From positions 3,911,001-3,975,000 of the forward strand of contig OX387204.1 of the NCBI GenBank assembly GCA_947561715.1: 64,000 nt of DNA, given 5' to 3'. Made by a program: the position numbers and the translations under genes. This document shows positions 36,809 to 53,100 of this stretch, piece by piece. The stretch's first letter is position 1; each line of letters starts with the position of its first letter. The notes under the pieces are model-generated. The model did no database searches and was not told the origin of the DNA. It saw only the letters and a program-made list of their open reading frames with translations. Source of the stretch: Ascidia mentula (Eukaryota; Chordata; Ascidiacea; Phlebobranchia; Ascidiidae).

Positions 36809-37599
36809 ATAACCACTCAGCTTTAGATAACTATGACAGACCGCGAATGGACATTGGACGAATGGGATGAGTGGTGGAGAAAGACAGGGGAACGTCCTGA
36901 TGAAGAAAATATTGATAGTGAGCACCACCACCACGGGGAAGAAGCAGCAGAAGATGATCCGTACGCTCCAGCTGTGAGCAAAATGCTGATGAAGCATCGG
37001 AAGCTTTGCTTCGGAGAGGGAGAGAGCAAACGGGTTTTCCTGACGTTTTGCGGCAATTCATTGGACTTAAAATGGCTAAGTGAGGAGGGCCAGGTGGTAG
37101 TGGGCAATGATTGCTCCCGCTTTGCCCTTGAGGGATTCATGAAAGAGCATAAATTCGATTACGAGGAAACTGAGGCTGGGGAATTTAAGGTGAACGTCTA
37201 TAAATTCCTTTGAATACCGACTGAAATTAATTTTTTCAGGTTTACAAAGCCAAAAACACTGAGCTTGGTCTGTTCGCCGGCAACTTCTACAAACTAACGC
37301 CCGATTTGTGCGGGGGGAAGTTCGACGCAATTTGGGACACTGGATCATTTCAGTCGGCGGCCATTTCGGAACGCAAAACCTATGCCCGTGCAGTGGCCGC
37401 TTTAATGAAACCCGACGCCAACTACATTCTTAGCGTCGTGAATTTCAAGGATCTTCGCACGTGGAAAGGACCTCCCTATACAATAACGGATGAAATTATC
37501 AAGGAGACGTTCGGTGACGCTATGACATGGAAACAGATAGATGAGGCACCGTTTGCTGATTATGTCGAGCGCATAGTTTTGTTGCGTTTGAAAGAATAG
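36809..37599 (+). CDS. TPMT: thiopurine S-methyltransferase-like enzyme
   Basis: Coding exons 36833-37189 and 37240-37599 (50-base intron, phase 0) give 238 residues, against about 245 in vertebrate TPMT. The family transfers a methyl group from SAM to thiol groups in the cytosol. Visible features are the N-terminal substrate helix (LDEWDEWWRKTGERP), the SAM-binding glycine loop in divergent form (RVFLTFCGNSLDLKWLSEEG, usually PLCGKALDMKWLAD), the acidic FDAIWDTGSFQSA and the C-terminal GPPYTITDEIIKETFG. A His run (HHHH) lies at about residues 31-34. Intron retention would truncate the protein after a few residues. A TTTCCTTTCAG acceptor sits 24 bases before the ATG, so the 5' end is spliced, in cis or by spliced leader. 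The exact thiol substrate cannot be read from sequence. Confidence 0.88.
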
Positions 37600-38925
37600 T
37601 GATTGTGTGTAACAGATTGTAAACATTACATTAGACTATAGCCAACAAAGAACATGGTAACTTATCTGCGTCAAATATTCTACCTAATTGCTTTGATTTC
37701 TATTAGAGCGAACATTGCGATTTCTGTTAGAAAGAAAACTGTTTTACGCAACTCTAATATGTTACTGTGATACAATATCCAGCAAAAAATGTCTGATTTT
37801 AGTATGTGGTCAACTATCAGGAGTGTATATATTTTGTATTTCGTTTGTTCTTAACCTAATATTTCAGCGATATTTTATTAACTCTTCACGTTCAATTGTC
37901 ATTGCATGTTTCGCATGTAACTGTGCGGTGTGTAACCCTCATTGTTCACTGATGATGTCCAATACAATTTCCTAACTTAAAACGTATCAGCGAACTCTGT
38001 TGAAAATATCATACTTCGTTTTGGGCAATGTAGAACTGGACATGTTTCTTGAATCAGTGATGCGTGACGAAAATAAACAGGCGGGATTCAATCAATGGCG
38101 AAAAAACGTCCCGAGGGGACAATGCTTACTGCTGGTTGGCATACATGAGCGTTGTTGCTTTACTGCGACTTTTTGTAAAGTGCAAGCATAACGTTTAGGC
38201 CTGTTCAAACTGCTGTTGTCAAGTTAATGATTACCCTGATCACAAGCAACTTATCCAGCACACTTTGGCGAATGTGCTGTAGTGGTTTTTGTCTGCTAAC
38301 GTAGGAATTGGAAGGTATTGGAGGAGCAAAAATAACCTGTTGCTAAGCCACACGTGGCATTTTTCATGTTGCAGCATCTTTTTGCTGCATTGTTTTGCCA
38401 TATTGCTACGTCGACGTAACTTGAATGTCCTCTCGCAAATTGTTGACAGGAAATCAGAAATAGTACCACAACTCGAAGTTGCCTTTGTGAACCCATGCCT
38501 GGTCCCGAATGTTTATAGACTGCTCGAGTATATATCTAAAAATGAGAAGTTCGACTAGTAGACGAATGACTAAAGACAATACCACAAGGCAACCTATATT
38601 GAAATGTACGCGTTGTAAACTCTTCAATTAAGTGATTGTTATTGTTTCGAATTAATTGTCGTGTTGTGTAAATAGTACGCAAATATATCTAAAAGGGCAG
38701 TATGTCATTGGTTTCCCTACGACGTGATAGTCGTCATAGTGCACGATTGCATCCTAAAGGGCATTATATGTACGCACAACAAGAGGTTACCATGCATACA
38801 TTGCGACATTACGGGCACAACGCGAGCTTTAAACTGGCACAATACTTTCTAGTGTGATTCATGTGTCTCGGTGGTTAGTTTTTCTTGTATATTTTTTTAA
38901 CAATTTAGCTTGATTTTTTGTTCAG
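37600..38925. other. intergenic between methyltransferase and CYP4
   Basis: About 1.3 kb of AT-rich 3' UTR and promoter sequence; no exon supported. A TTTTTTGTTCAG acceptor ends it 18 bases before the CYP4 start. Confidence 0.5.
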
Positions 38926-38943
38926 GTTTGTAAATCACTAGCA

Positions 38944-40551
38944 ATGATCGTCGACTGGCTGTTTTCAATGTTTAACAGTGGGTCGGGATACATTTCAACT
39001 CTTTTAGCGGCCGATATCTTGTTACTTGTTGTTCCAACGTACATCCTAGCCGGGTTAGTTTACTCTGCCTTTAAGATTTACCGAGAGAATGTGGAAATCT
39101 CCTCTCGGGCTTGGACGCCGCCCAGACATCCGATTTTAGGCCATTTGGCCATGTTTTCGCCGGATGAGCGAGGCATGAATACCCGAATGTCGTACGTCAC
39201 CAAATTTCGTGGAATGACGGTAACCTGGATGGGATTCCTCAAAGTTTTTGTTGAACCAAACAGCCCTCAAACTCTCGCGACAGCACTTCAAAGTTTTACT
39301 CCAAAAAACGACTTCATGTATCGGTTTTTGAGACCCTGGATCGGCGACGGCTTGCTAACATCATCAGGAGAAAAGTGGAAACGACATCGTAGGCTTTTAA
39401 CGCATGCGTTTCATTTCGATATCCTGAAGTCCTACATAAAGGTGTACGAGCAAAGTGTCTCTGTTTTGGTTGATAAGTGGTCCAAACGTTGCGAAAATGA
39501 TATGTTCGACGTTTGTTCTGACGTCACACGAATGACGTTGGATGTCATGCTTCAGTGCGCAATGTCTGCGGACACCAATTGTCAGATGGATTCAGATAAC
39601 AAATACGTCCTCGCTGTCCACGACATTACCGACATAATTGTAGAACGTTTTCACCGGCTGGAGTTTCACGTTGATTGGTTGTTTCGTCTGAGCCCCACAG
39701 GCAGAAGGTTCCAGAAGGCAATTGACTTTGTGCACATGGAAGCAGAAAGACTTATTAAAGAACGAAGGGAAACTTTGACGAAGCAAAGGGAGGATGGCGT
39801 TTTGAACGAAGGAGACAGCGAGGAATGTGAATCGGGTATTAGGAAACGAAAACGCCTGGACTTTATTGACATTCTTCTTCGTTCAAAGGACGATGAAGGA
39901 AAAGGTCTGAACGACGCCGAAATTAGAGATGAAGTTGACACATTCTTGTTCGAGGGACACGACACGACATCGAGCGCCATCTCGTGGATCTTGTACAACA
40001 TAGCGCGTCATCCAGATCACCAGAAAAAATGTCGTGACGAGATTAGGTCTGTCATGGGCGACAGAAGGCACCTCGAGTTTAGCGACCTGAGCAAATTGGA
40101 ATATCTCACCATGTGTATCAAAGAGAGTATGAGAATTCACACGCCTGTGCTTTCCATTGGAAGAACCACGACCGAAAAGATGACCTTCATTGACCCCAAC
40201 ACTCCAAATGGAAAACTGGACATCGGTCCGAATACCTCCCTTTTGATGAACCTCTGGTCTATGCACCGCAATCCATGGGTGTGGGCTAATCCAGAGGAGT
40301 ACGACCCCAATCGATTTTCTCCCGAAAACGTGGCCAAGATGCATCCGATGGCATTTGTGGCTTTTTCGGCTGGCCCACGCAACTGCATAGGGAAGAATTT
40401 CGCGATGAACGAGATAAAAGTTACAATCTCCACAATATTGCGCAAGTTCGAGCTTTACGTGGATGAGGAAACACCAAAACCGAAGATGATTCATCGCCTT
40501 GTTCTGCGCTCTGAAAATGGAATTTACATTAAGATTCGAAATTTAAATTAG
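38944..40551 (+). CDS. cytochrome P450, CYP4 family, intronless
   Basis: A single open frame of 535 residues, full length for the family. CYP4 enzymes hydroxylate fatty acids, eicosanoids and related lipids at the ER membrane. Features: an N-terminal membrane anchor (about residues 18-44, LLLVVPTYILAGLVY), a proline hinge (WTPPRHPILGH), the I-helix oxygen motif EVDTFLFEGHDTTSS with the CYP4-typical Glu at about residue 337, the K-helix ExxR in KESMR, and the haem loop FSAGPRNCIGKNFA with Cys481. The start at 38944 gives the usual anchor. A splice acceptor at 38925 implies a 5' UTR intron or trans-splicing. An AATAAA follows the stop within 20 bases. Vertebrate CYP4 genes have many introns, so the lack of any here suggests intron loss or an old retrocopy. 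Confidence 0.93.
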   Translation: MIVDWLFSMFNSGSGYISTLLAADILLLVVPTYILAGLVYSAFKIYRENVEISSRAWTPPRHPILGHLAMFSPDERGMNTRMSYVTKFRGMTVTWMGFLKVFVEPNSPQTLATALQSFTPKNDFMYRFLRPWIGDGLLTSSGEKWKRHRRLLTHAFHFDILKSYIKVYEQSVSVLVDKWSKRCENDMFDVCSDVTRMTLDVMLQCAMSADTNCQMDSDNKYVLAVHDITDIIVERFHRLEFHVDWLFRLSPTGRRFQKAIDFVHMEAERLIKERRETLTKQREDGVLNEGDSEECESGIRKRKRLDFIDILLRSKDDEGKGLNDAEIRDEVDTFLFEGHDTTSSAISWILYNIARHPDHQKKCRDEIRSVMGDRRHLEFSDLSKLEYLTMCIKESMRIHTPVLSIGRTTTEKMTFIDPNTPNGKLDIGPNTSLLMNLWSMHRNPWVWANPEEYDPNRFSPENVAKMHPMAFVAFSAGPRNCIGKNFAMNEIKVTISTILRKFELYVDEETPKPKMIHRLVLRSENGIYIKIRNLN

Positions 40552-40559
40552 AGCTTCGT

Positions 40560-40565
40560 GAAATA
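40560..40565 (+). terminator. poly(A) signal of CYP4
   Basis: AATAAA just after the CYP4 stop codon, within GTGAAATAAAGATACG; a GT-rich stretch follows at about 40600. Confidence 0.6.
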
Positions 40566-40619
40566 AAGATACGTATGTACAGTGTATAATTTGTGTCAGA
40601 TCTTTTTTGGTGGTTTCGT

Positions 40620-40646
40620 CATAGAATACTGTTTTAGTATTCTATG
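40620..40646 (+). other. perfect 11-bp hairpin downstream of CYP4
   Basis: CATAGAATACT and AGTATTCTATG pair perfectly around a GTTTT loop, flanked by GGTTTCGT on both sides. It lies 70 bases past the CYP4 stop. It may be a 3' end element or an insertion scar. Confidence 0.6.
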
Positions 40647-40651
40647 GTTTC

Positions 40652-41393
40652 GTGCTTCACAGTAACTTGTACAAAAGTGACCAAAATTTTAAATGACCTT
40701 TTATTTTGTGGTTCTAAAAACAAGTAGGAATGGAAAATGCATTGTCTTCTCTCATGCTTGGTAAAGTCAGCTGAGTTTTCAATTTTGCAGCTTACCTTGA
40801 TAAACATAGCCTACATTCCATTTTATACATGTTTTTAATTTCAGTAGCGGTTTAAAATACTTGCCGTAAATAAATAACAATCCGCTACGCCTTAGCAAAA
40901 ACTAGTTTAAAACATGTTGTCTTCAAAGGAAAATAAATTCGTTTAAATTCCGATCAGATTTGGGTACTTATCTGATTTTTGACAACACACAGAAACAACT
41001 AAAAATGGGAAACTATTTTTTAAGAATGAAAGCTTATGTCTCATCCGAAATCACTGTAGGTAGAATGTAGAAAGCTTGAAGATCGTTGGGCGTGTATTTT
41101 GTGTTTGTTTATTTTGTAAGTTTTGCATTTAACGTTAATTAGTTAATACTCAATTTATTTCACGCTTAAAATGGAGAAACGTGCACATCTTCAGTATTGA
41201 AAATGGCAATCTGAGCTAAGTAAATGTTATGTGGAAAAATGTTAAACATGTTTATTGTAGTTTTTTGAAGCTGCTGCTAAAAACGTAATTAATATGTCAT
41301 TTACTATGATTTCAAATTGCTTTATTGTGATATCAAGGGTGGTGAATATTTTCCTGGTAATGTGCACTTAAGATTTGAAACAGCCCATGCATT
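40652..41393. other. intergenic between CYP4 and atypical PKC
   Basis: About 740 bases, AT-rich, no exon seen; presumed promoter and 5' UTR of the kinase. Confidence 0.5.
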
Positions 41394-45833
<4,440 letters not shown>

Positions 45834-48021
45834 CAACAAACTGAAGTTAAACTTAAAATTCATCCAAATACTTTGAGCCTTTAATCATGGCATGATGTCC
45901 TCAAATTGTTGGATTTCGTCAATCAGTTTTGAAACAAGGCAGTTGGAGTGTTTGGGACGTCAGTTCATTCAAAACTTTAAATAGTGCAGTGTCAAAGCCC
46001 TTCTTGAACACTTTCCAATCATTCTTTTTCTTCCAAACACCACCTCAACGTTAAACCTCACATCTTGATTGGCTATATGTAAATCATCCACTATGAAAGA
46101 TGTGCAAGTGACAATTCCATGATATTACACTTGCAGTATTAGGCTTTTATTTGTATCACCTTTTTTCCTGTCTGGGCGTACAGGTACTCGATCTGAAGGA
46201 TCAATGGAGAATCAACTGCGTTGATTTGAAGTAAAGACCAATATCCACCCAGCATAGTTCTTTACATGAAAAGCAATTGTTGTCACACTTTTGGTGCAAC
46301 TGGTTATCCAAGATCAAACTTTGGCACTTCTTTGAAGTCCAGTTAGGCCAGTTCTGTCCTTGATTTTGGGGCCAATCACATCTTATCATTGTAAACCAAT
46401 GCACAATGAGTTACCTATTCAGTCAGTATCATTGTGAAGCTGCTTTCGCTAATTTTTTCCATTTCTAACCGGGTACCTTCGCCTCCTCAATATCTAGTTA
46501 CTGCTGGATGTTGGAGTATTTTCCTCGTTTATATTTGTAGGTACTTGTGCTGAAACAAATTTTACTCCCCGTTATTTTGATAATGAAATTTCCAGTGGTG
46601 CCTTTTGCAAAGTCTGTCTCTATTTATCGTCGCTACTCACTTTGTTATTTCATAAACAAACAGAGAGCTGATGCTTCTTTTTTACTTGCAACTTTTCGCT
46701 TGATCATGGCAAGGCAAAAACTTTTTATTGTGAGTCGGACGCTGGTGCTTTTGTCGTTGGCTACTCATGGTTTTATTTCTGCCGTTACAGAACAAACTGA
46801 TGTTATTTTCTGGAATATGGCTAGGGTACCGTTTACAACACTGATTTAAGCCATGGCTAACCTTGCTTGCTTTTAGAGTTTATAATCCACCATGACTCCT
46901 AGTATAACCAGTAAGTCAATTTTTAAATCTGCAGTGTTTTTTCATGAATCATCAAGCCACTGACCACTTTTTTTGTAACCATTGCAACACTTTTTCCAAC
47001 TTATCTGCCCCCTTTCAGTTTGCTTTTGTTTTTTTTCAATTTTTAGCGAATATTAGTCTAGTGTGTTTCATATATTCCTTTCCGATAAAAAGCACGCTAT
47101 ATTAACACAAATCTTTGAGCAAATACAATCATGTATTCGCCGTTTTGGTTTTCGTGAAAGGATATAATGTGGAAGCAGAAACTGTAACTTAGGTCTGTTT
47201 ATTCTTTTAAAACAAATAACACACTAACCAGAAAGATTGTATAAAACAGAACAACGAGTAACACCAAATAACACACATCTACGTTTAAGTTAATAAAATA
47301 AATTAAAATGAAACTGTTATTTAAGCTACAATAATGTTTACTGTAAAGAAGAGCTTGTTTGAAAAACAACTTCTTGCTGTTCAGCTTGTACTCTGTCACT
47401 ATTTTTTCAATCCTTCAATGAAGAAATATAACATTTTGAAGTATAACATGCTCTGTTTAATTGCACTTACAAGTAAAAACAAATGACACAACCAAGATCA
47501 AGGAAAAAGATATGTTTGATATTTAAGCAGAACTGAAAATGTAATATTTAATGTTCATTGCTACTTGTAGAATTGCATGATACCATAAGTGTTACTAAAT
47601 CTTCAGTCCCAGATTTGGTCAAATAAATTGAGGTACAAACAGAAAATATAATTGTACCGCAATTTTATCATTACACATTACTTCTGTAGGTTTGTGTACG
47701 CCTAACCATAACACAGATGCTCCATATGTATGCACAGTATCGAAAACGACATGTCCATTTTTGCACTAATAACAAGCACAAATACCTTGTACCTCTACAC
47801 ATTTGGTTTGATTGTTTGAGCATGTTGTAACATATTTCGGCGGCATACTAAAGAGCACATCTGCAACTAAGCAAAAAATGCAATCTGTGCCATAATATAT
47901 AGTGCATCTTGCTACTAGTTTCATTTTTCTTAGACACAACTGAATAGCAAAACCAATAGTGCTTGGAGAAAAACTTCTTTGCACCAAAAAACTCTGATGC
48001 TACGCAAGTGCATATATGCGA
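45834..48021. other. convergent 3' region between aPKC and ARL1
   Basis: No exon supported. It should hold the 3' UTRs of the plus-strand kinase and the minus-strand ARL1. A minus-strand AATAAA lies near 47198. A plus open frame at 46547-46849 has no recognisable features. Confidence 0.5.
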
Positions 48022-48561
48022 TTATGACTGCACCTCTGTAACAAGCCAATCCATGGCCTTCTCAAGACCAATGCCTTTCACTGCACTGGTCTTAAAAATT
48101 TGCCATTTTCGGTCCTTAAATGCAGCCAAGCCAAGTTCTTTCGCCACCTCTGTTTCCGTCAGCGCACCTTCCAAGTCCTGTTTGTTTGCAAATACAACAA
48201 GTATGGCCTTTTTCAATTCTTCTTCCTCCAACATACTGACAAGTTCCTGTTTTGAGGTACTCATGCGTTCTTTGTCCATGCTGTCCACAACGTAGATGAT
48301 GGCATCCGTGTTACTGTAGTAGCATCGCCAGTACGGACGAATGCTGGTCTGGCCACCAAGATCCCAAACTTGAAACTTCAGGTTTTTGTACTGCAGCGTT
48401 TCCACATTGAAACCAATGGTTGGAATGGTTGTAACAACCTCACCAACTTGCAATTTGTACAATATGGTTGTCTTTCCAGCACCATCCAGGCCAAGAATAA
48501 GTATACGCCTTTCTTTTTCCCCAAACAGACGACTAAACAGGCCACTGAAAATACCACCCAT
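48022..48561 (-). CDS. ARL1: ADP-ribosylation factor-like GTPase 1
   Basis: A single-exon CDS of 179 residues, close to vertebrate ARL1 (181). ARL1 is a trans-Golgi GTPase that recruits GRIP-domain golgins. Visible: N-myristoylation Gly2 (MGGIFSGLF), P-loop GLDGAGKTT (24-32), switch [12 protein letters not shown], switch [22 protein letters not shown], the guanine motif NKQD and [23 protein letters not shown] and [11 protein letters not shown] favour ARL1 over ARF. The ATG at 48561 is chosen because it gives Gly2; the upstream in-frame extension lacks family similarity and crosses a TTATTTAG acceptor at 48582. Vertebrate ARL1 genes contain introns; this copy has none in its coding sequence. 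Confidence 0.94.
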   Translation of the reverse strand: MGGIFSGLFSRLFGEKERRILILGLDGAGKTTILYKLQVGEVVTTIPTIGFNVETLQYKNLKFQVWDLGGQTSIRPYWRCYYSNTDAIIYVVDSMDKERMSTSKQELVSMLEEEELKKAILVVFANKQDLEGALTETEVAKELGLAAFKDRKWQIFKTSAVKGIGLEKAMDWLVTEVQS

Positions 48562-48581
48562 GTCTATGTTCAGCTTTGTAC

Positions 48582-50127
48582 CTAAATAACCATGATAAAC
48601 ATTTAAATATGTAATGATATTTTTACGTTGTGTAATGAATATGGTACTGGATATATTGTAACTTGGTATGAATTTAAAAGTCTGGTTGTTATAAAAAAAC
48701 ATCAACAAATAGGACATGAGATGTTAGAAAACGTAATGACGCAACACAGTAATTCATATCATAATCTCTGAACCTCGCAGTAACATTTCATTTCATGCAA
48801 TGGCATGATTTCGCATGTTCTTGCTTGGAGATTGCAGCTATCGTTTTGCGATCATTAAACTTGGCAGCTGTAAACCTAATGACTCCCTGAACTTCTGAAT
48901 AATTATCGAACACCATGCTACAAACTTTATCTTTCAATCCAACCTAAAACACTCATTTATACAATCGCAATAACAAAATAAAACAGATACACGATACGCT
49001 TGCGTGGCAAATGTGATGTCAATTTTGAGGTCACATGACTGAAGCCGTTAATCAGGAAGTACTCTTACGTATATAAGTAGGGGCCTAAAATGAAACACCT
49101 TGCCTAGGCAAAAATTTAAGTTATTTAGTTGTAAAGCTGCCTGGAGCGTATTAGTCTCATTTAAAAAATTTTGAAATTCGAAGCACACGAATAAACTTTC
49201 GCCATGGGAGTGTTCTGAAAGGATACTGATCTCTATAACTAAGTTCTGTAGAAATCATAGTGACTGGCAGTCATTGTTAAAATAGTCCTCTACCTCTACC
49301 AAGCGGTCATTATTTAAATTGGTCTCTACCTACACCATGCGGTCATTACGTAAGATAATCCTCCACGGACCTTTACGTAAATTTTGCTAAAGAACTTGTA
49401 ACGAATATAGTGCATTTCCTTTTACAAAGAAGTGATTGTAACGTAATAAGTAGGAAATTTTAAGAACCGGAAAAAATAATATACTTTTCAGTTTTATGGT
49501 TACAAATGATAAAATGGCAACTGCAGAAAACCGCTCTACAAACTCTCAGATTGAGGTAGCCTTTGATGTATTTCATGTTTGTGCAAATTACTATTTTCTA
49601 AAAGTTGTTATGAAATTTAACTATTCAACTGAATGGAGAACTGATAACATCGTTTTTGACTAACTGAGGTTCGTTATGCATGGCAAAATCCTTCTTGCAT
49701 TATTGTATTTAGTCTGTAGACACAGGAAAACTTTCGACAACCACATAGATCCAACAACTGTTCTGATAATTATATTTTTACAACAACGAGCAGTGCAAAG
49801 TAACCATGCGTGACAAGAAATTAAAATAACACAAAGTTTTTTGTGGCGATTTGCTTCGGGCGTCACCTGCCAAAAAATTTCATAAGATTAAAAAAAAAAA
49901 ATTAAAAATATTTCGAAACTCACCTGACGTACATGGGCTTTGGAACTCGTCGAACTTTCCAACTATTCTTTAATAAACAAAACAACAAAAAATTGCAATA
50001 AATGCGCACAATCGAGCATCGGGTGTTTTTACTCAAGCGCAAGCTGCAGTTGGGGGTTTACGTTTGCTGTTTTATCTCGGGTTGAAATATAATTTATTTA
50101 ATCAATCAAAAAGTGTTTCTATATGCT
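48582..50127. other. intergenic between ARL1 and the receptor gene
   Basis: No exon seen. It includes the ARL1 promoter side and receptor 3' flank. Two imperfect 39-base units around GCGGTCATTA occur at about 49284-49361. Confidence 0.45.
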
Positions 50128-53100
50128 TTAAAGGAAGAAGAACACAGTCCTATAAAGTTCGATAAAGTATTGCCAGGAATTTGAAATGAAATTCTTTACC
50201 TTATGGAACTCTGGTCGACAGGATTTACTCGCACAACAAAGAAAAACGAAAAGGAAACTTTCTCGGAATCTTTTGTTCATGAAGCAATAGACAACCGGAT
50301 TGACGCAAGTTGACACGTAAGACAAAAGCTGCAAATTTGAATTAAAATCACTTGAAATTATAATGTTTCACATGTGTTTAATCAAACTCCGTTAGACCTG
50401 GTACCTGTAACATCTTACTTTATTACATGTTAGACTTCAACAGCCTTACGTGTATAATGTGGATGTTGCCATCCATAGCGGACATGGCACCGTCGGGGTC
50501 AAAAGCTTGCCAGACGTTAATGATATACAGTGGTGTCCAGCATACGAAGTACAGAATCTGCAAGTACAGATAACAGGGAATCAGGAGAAAAAATGCTGAC
50601 GCGAGGCCTTTTTGGAAGATCACACCCTTTTAAAATACGTGGACCCCTTATACACTGGTATGTGTCGCACTTGGCTCCACGCCCTCTTGCAGAATCAGAC
50701 AGTTGGTATACTCTGTATTCAACAAGTTAACACGCATTTATGGCTGGGTAAACTATACATTGTTCTAAAATTGTGAAAAAAAACAACCTAACTATAAAAT
50801 AACTGGCGTACCAAAATGACGATGAACATCTGTACAACTCGCTTTTTTGCATGCCATCTAGCGGTTGCCTCCCGTATTCGTTGCGATCCACCAGGGTACT
50901 TCTGTGAGCAATAGCAATAGTGGGGCTGCCTGGAGGACGAACGAAAGGACATACCCTGCAAATGTATGCAATGTTTTTAGTAAATAAAATTGACCTAAGA
51001 AATTTAAAAGACGAATATAGACAGCATTGTCAGCTTGTTTAGTAAATTGTTGAATTATTTTTAGCGATATTGTGTTTTAAACTGCCGCCAGTGGAGAATC
51101 CTGTGTTTATCCTTGCTTAGCATATAGATAGCTGTGTTGTCTATGACTTTTTTAATCATTTTTTTTTGCCAAACTCGACAAAAGACATTTTAACATAACA
51201 TTGATTTGACAAACCTGTGCTGTGGTGCCCAGCATCGCTGGCTGGTCAGGTGGTAAATGGCACGGCCCCATTTGACTGGGAGTCCTTCTCACCATCCGAC
51301 GCATGGAGTTCCCCATTCTTTGAAAGTAGGATCTGTTGCGTGGGTTTGGTGGAATGTAAAGCCCGTCTCCGTCCATGCGAGGTGACTCGTAATTTCGCCT
51401 TGAACTACCTTGACTTGATTCTGATACAACAACACAATGTTGTTTAAAATATGAGGCAAGTATTTTTTACACCAAAGCGTTTATTCACTTTTTGCATTAT
51501 CTTGTTTCTTGTCATAAAAACATCTGCAAATGGTTCGCTGATACACCCATTTCGAATTGCAAGATAATAAACTTGACTCAAACCGTCTTTCCGCCAGACA
51601 TGTCAAATCACTATCACGAATGTCAAGAAAGTCTTAAATTACCCACGAAATGACAAAGTGCTTTACGTGGATTTGAAAGTCTCCTTTCATGAGCTGGTTT
51701 GTTCCCTAATTTGACAAAATAATGGGATAATAAGTATTCGTCGAACAGACACGAATGTCAAGGAGCAAAGCCCTGTACGCATTCGATTTAAAGTTTGTCG
51801 CAAACTTCTCAATATTACGGTTGTGGATATGAAAATATGGAAACTTTAACTTCTTTTTGACTTTCCGAGCACCAGCAGCCCGATTTTAAAAGTTTCCGAT
51901 TATTTTCCTTCAAATTGATTGTAGATATTAACCTTTAGGATAGCTGCGCATAAATTTTTGTCCCTTGCACGTTCATCAGGGCAGGGGTTCCCAAACTTGT
52001 CCGCGACAAACTGCACAGGGGGTACGTGACGACATAGCAGAAAAATCAAACCGATTTATTGCAAACAGTACGTGCACTGTTACATAAAATTGCCGCAGAG
52101 ATTCGAATGCTTTTTCAATCCTAAACGGTTGTTGCGCCACTTTACCATTTTTTAAGTTTTTTTCTATTTATTGTCTCATCCCACGACTATGACGTAATAA
52201 TTAAGACGCCTGTCAAGTTGCTGTTATTAAAATCATATCAGCCGTTTTTCGCGTGTACAAAAGAGTGTAGATTAGTTACAAATAAAAATGTCTGTTGTGA
52301 GTCAGATGTGTAAAATGAAATAAATTTACTTGAGAATTTCAACCGTCAATGAAGTGACCAACAATGGGTTTTCACTTCCACAATCGAACCTTGTACCTAA
52401 TGTGAAAAGGACAACACCACAAGGATGCTTTCAAAGTCTTGCTACTGCATGGTGGTAACGTTATTTTTAAGCACTAAATTGTGGAAAAGGAAGGTTAAAG
52501 AAGAACAACTTTAATGAGCTTTCAAACAAACCCGATTAAAATGTTCGGCCGTCGTCATTCGCATCGATTGCGTTGACAAAAACATCAACGCAATGGCGTA
52601 ACGCAGTTGAACGCTCTGACCCCATGGGGGATAATAAATGCGTTAGAATGGATCGCCAAGCATGTTACAATAAACGACTGCAGCCCCCCGTCCTAATAAA
52701 TCGACAAGAAATAGCAAATTACGTAACGATGACGGAAAAGCGATAGAGACCGAAATTGGCCCAATTGATGTCTTTCAATATGTCGATATTTTTAACATGT
52801 TTGCAATGAACTTGTATCCACGTCCTACTAGCCCAGCCTATTTACATATCAAATTAAAACCCACCACCGCTTAGTTCCGCGTTTGAGTCAGGGCCCAGTC
52901 GGAAACGTTTAACAATCGTCCAACACACTCTGGTGTAAGCAATGGCCATCACCGTGCCCGGAATCACGAAGAGCGATATCAGTAGAAATAAGTACCTGAA
53001 AAACACGTGATTGCTCTTTTACTAACAGGGATACTGTACACCCAAGTAATAAAATCATAGTTGATTGGAGAGAAAAATGATGTTTTGGTGTAGTGTGCAG

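Noticed and set aside
46547-46849. 100-codon plus-strand frame after aPKC
   Set aside because: It lies in the presumed 3' UTR, with no family similarity or splice signals.
48022-48561. Assignment of the small GTPase as ARF4 or ARF1
   Set aside because: The N-terminus, TYKNLKF-like segment ([20 protein letters not shown]), [15 protein letters not shown] and [12 protein letters not shown] match ARL1 rather than ARF.
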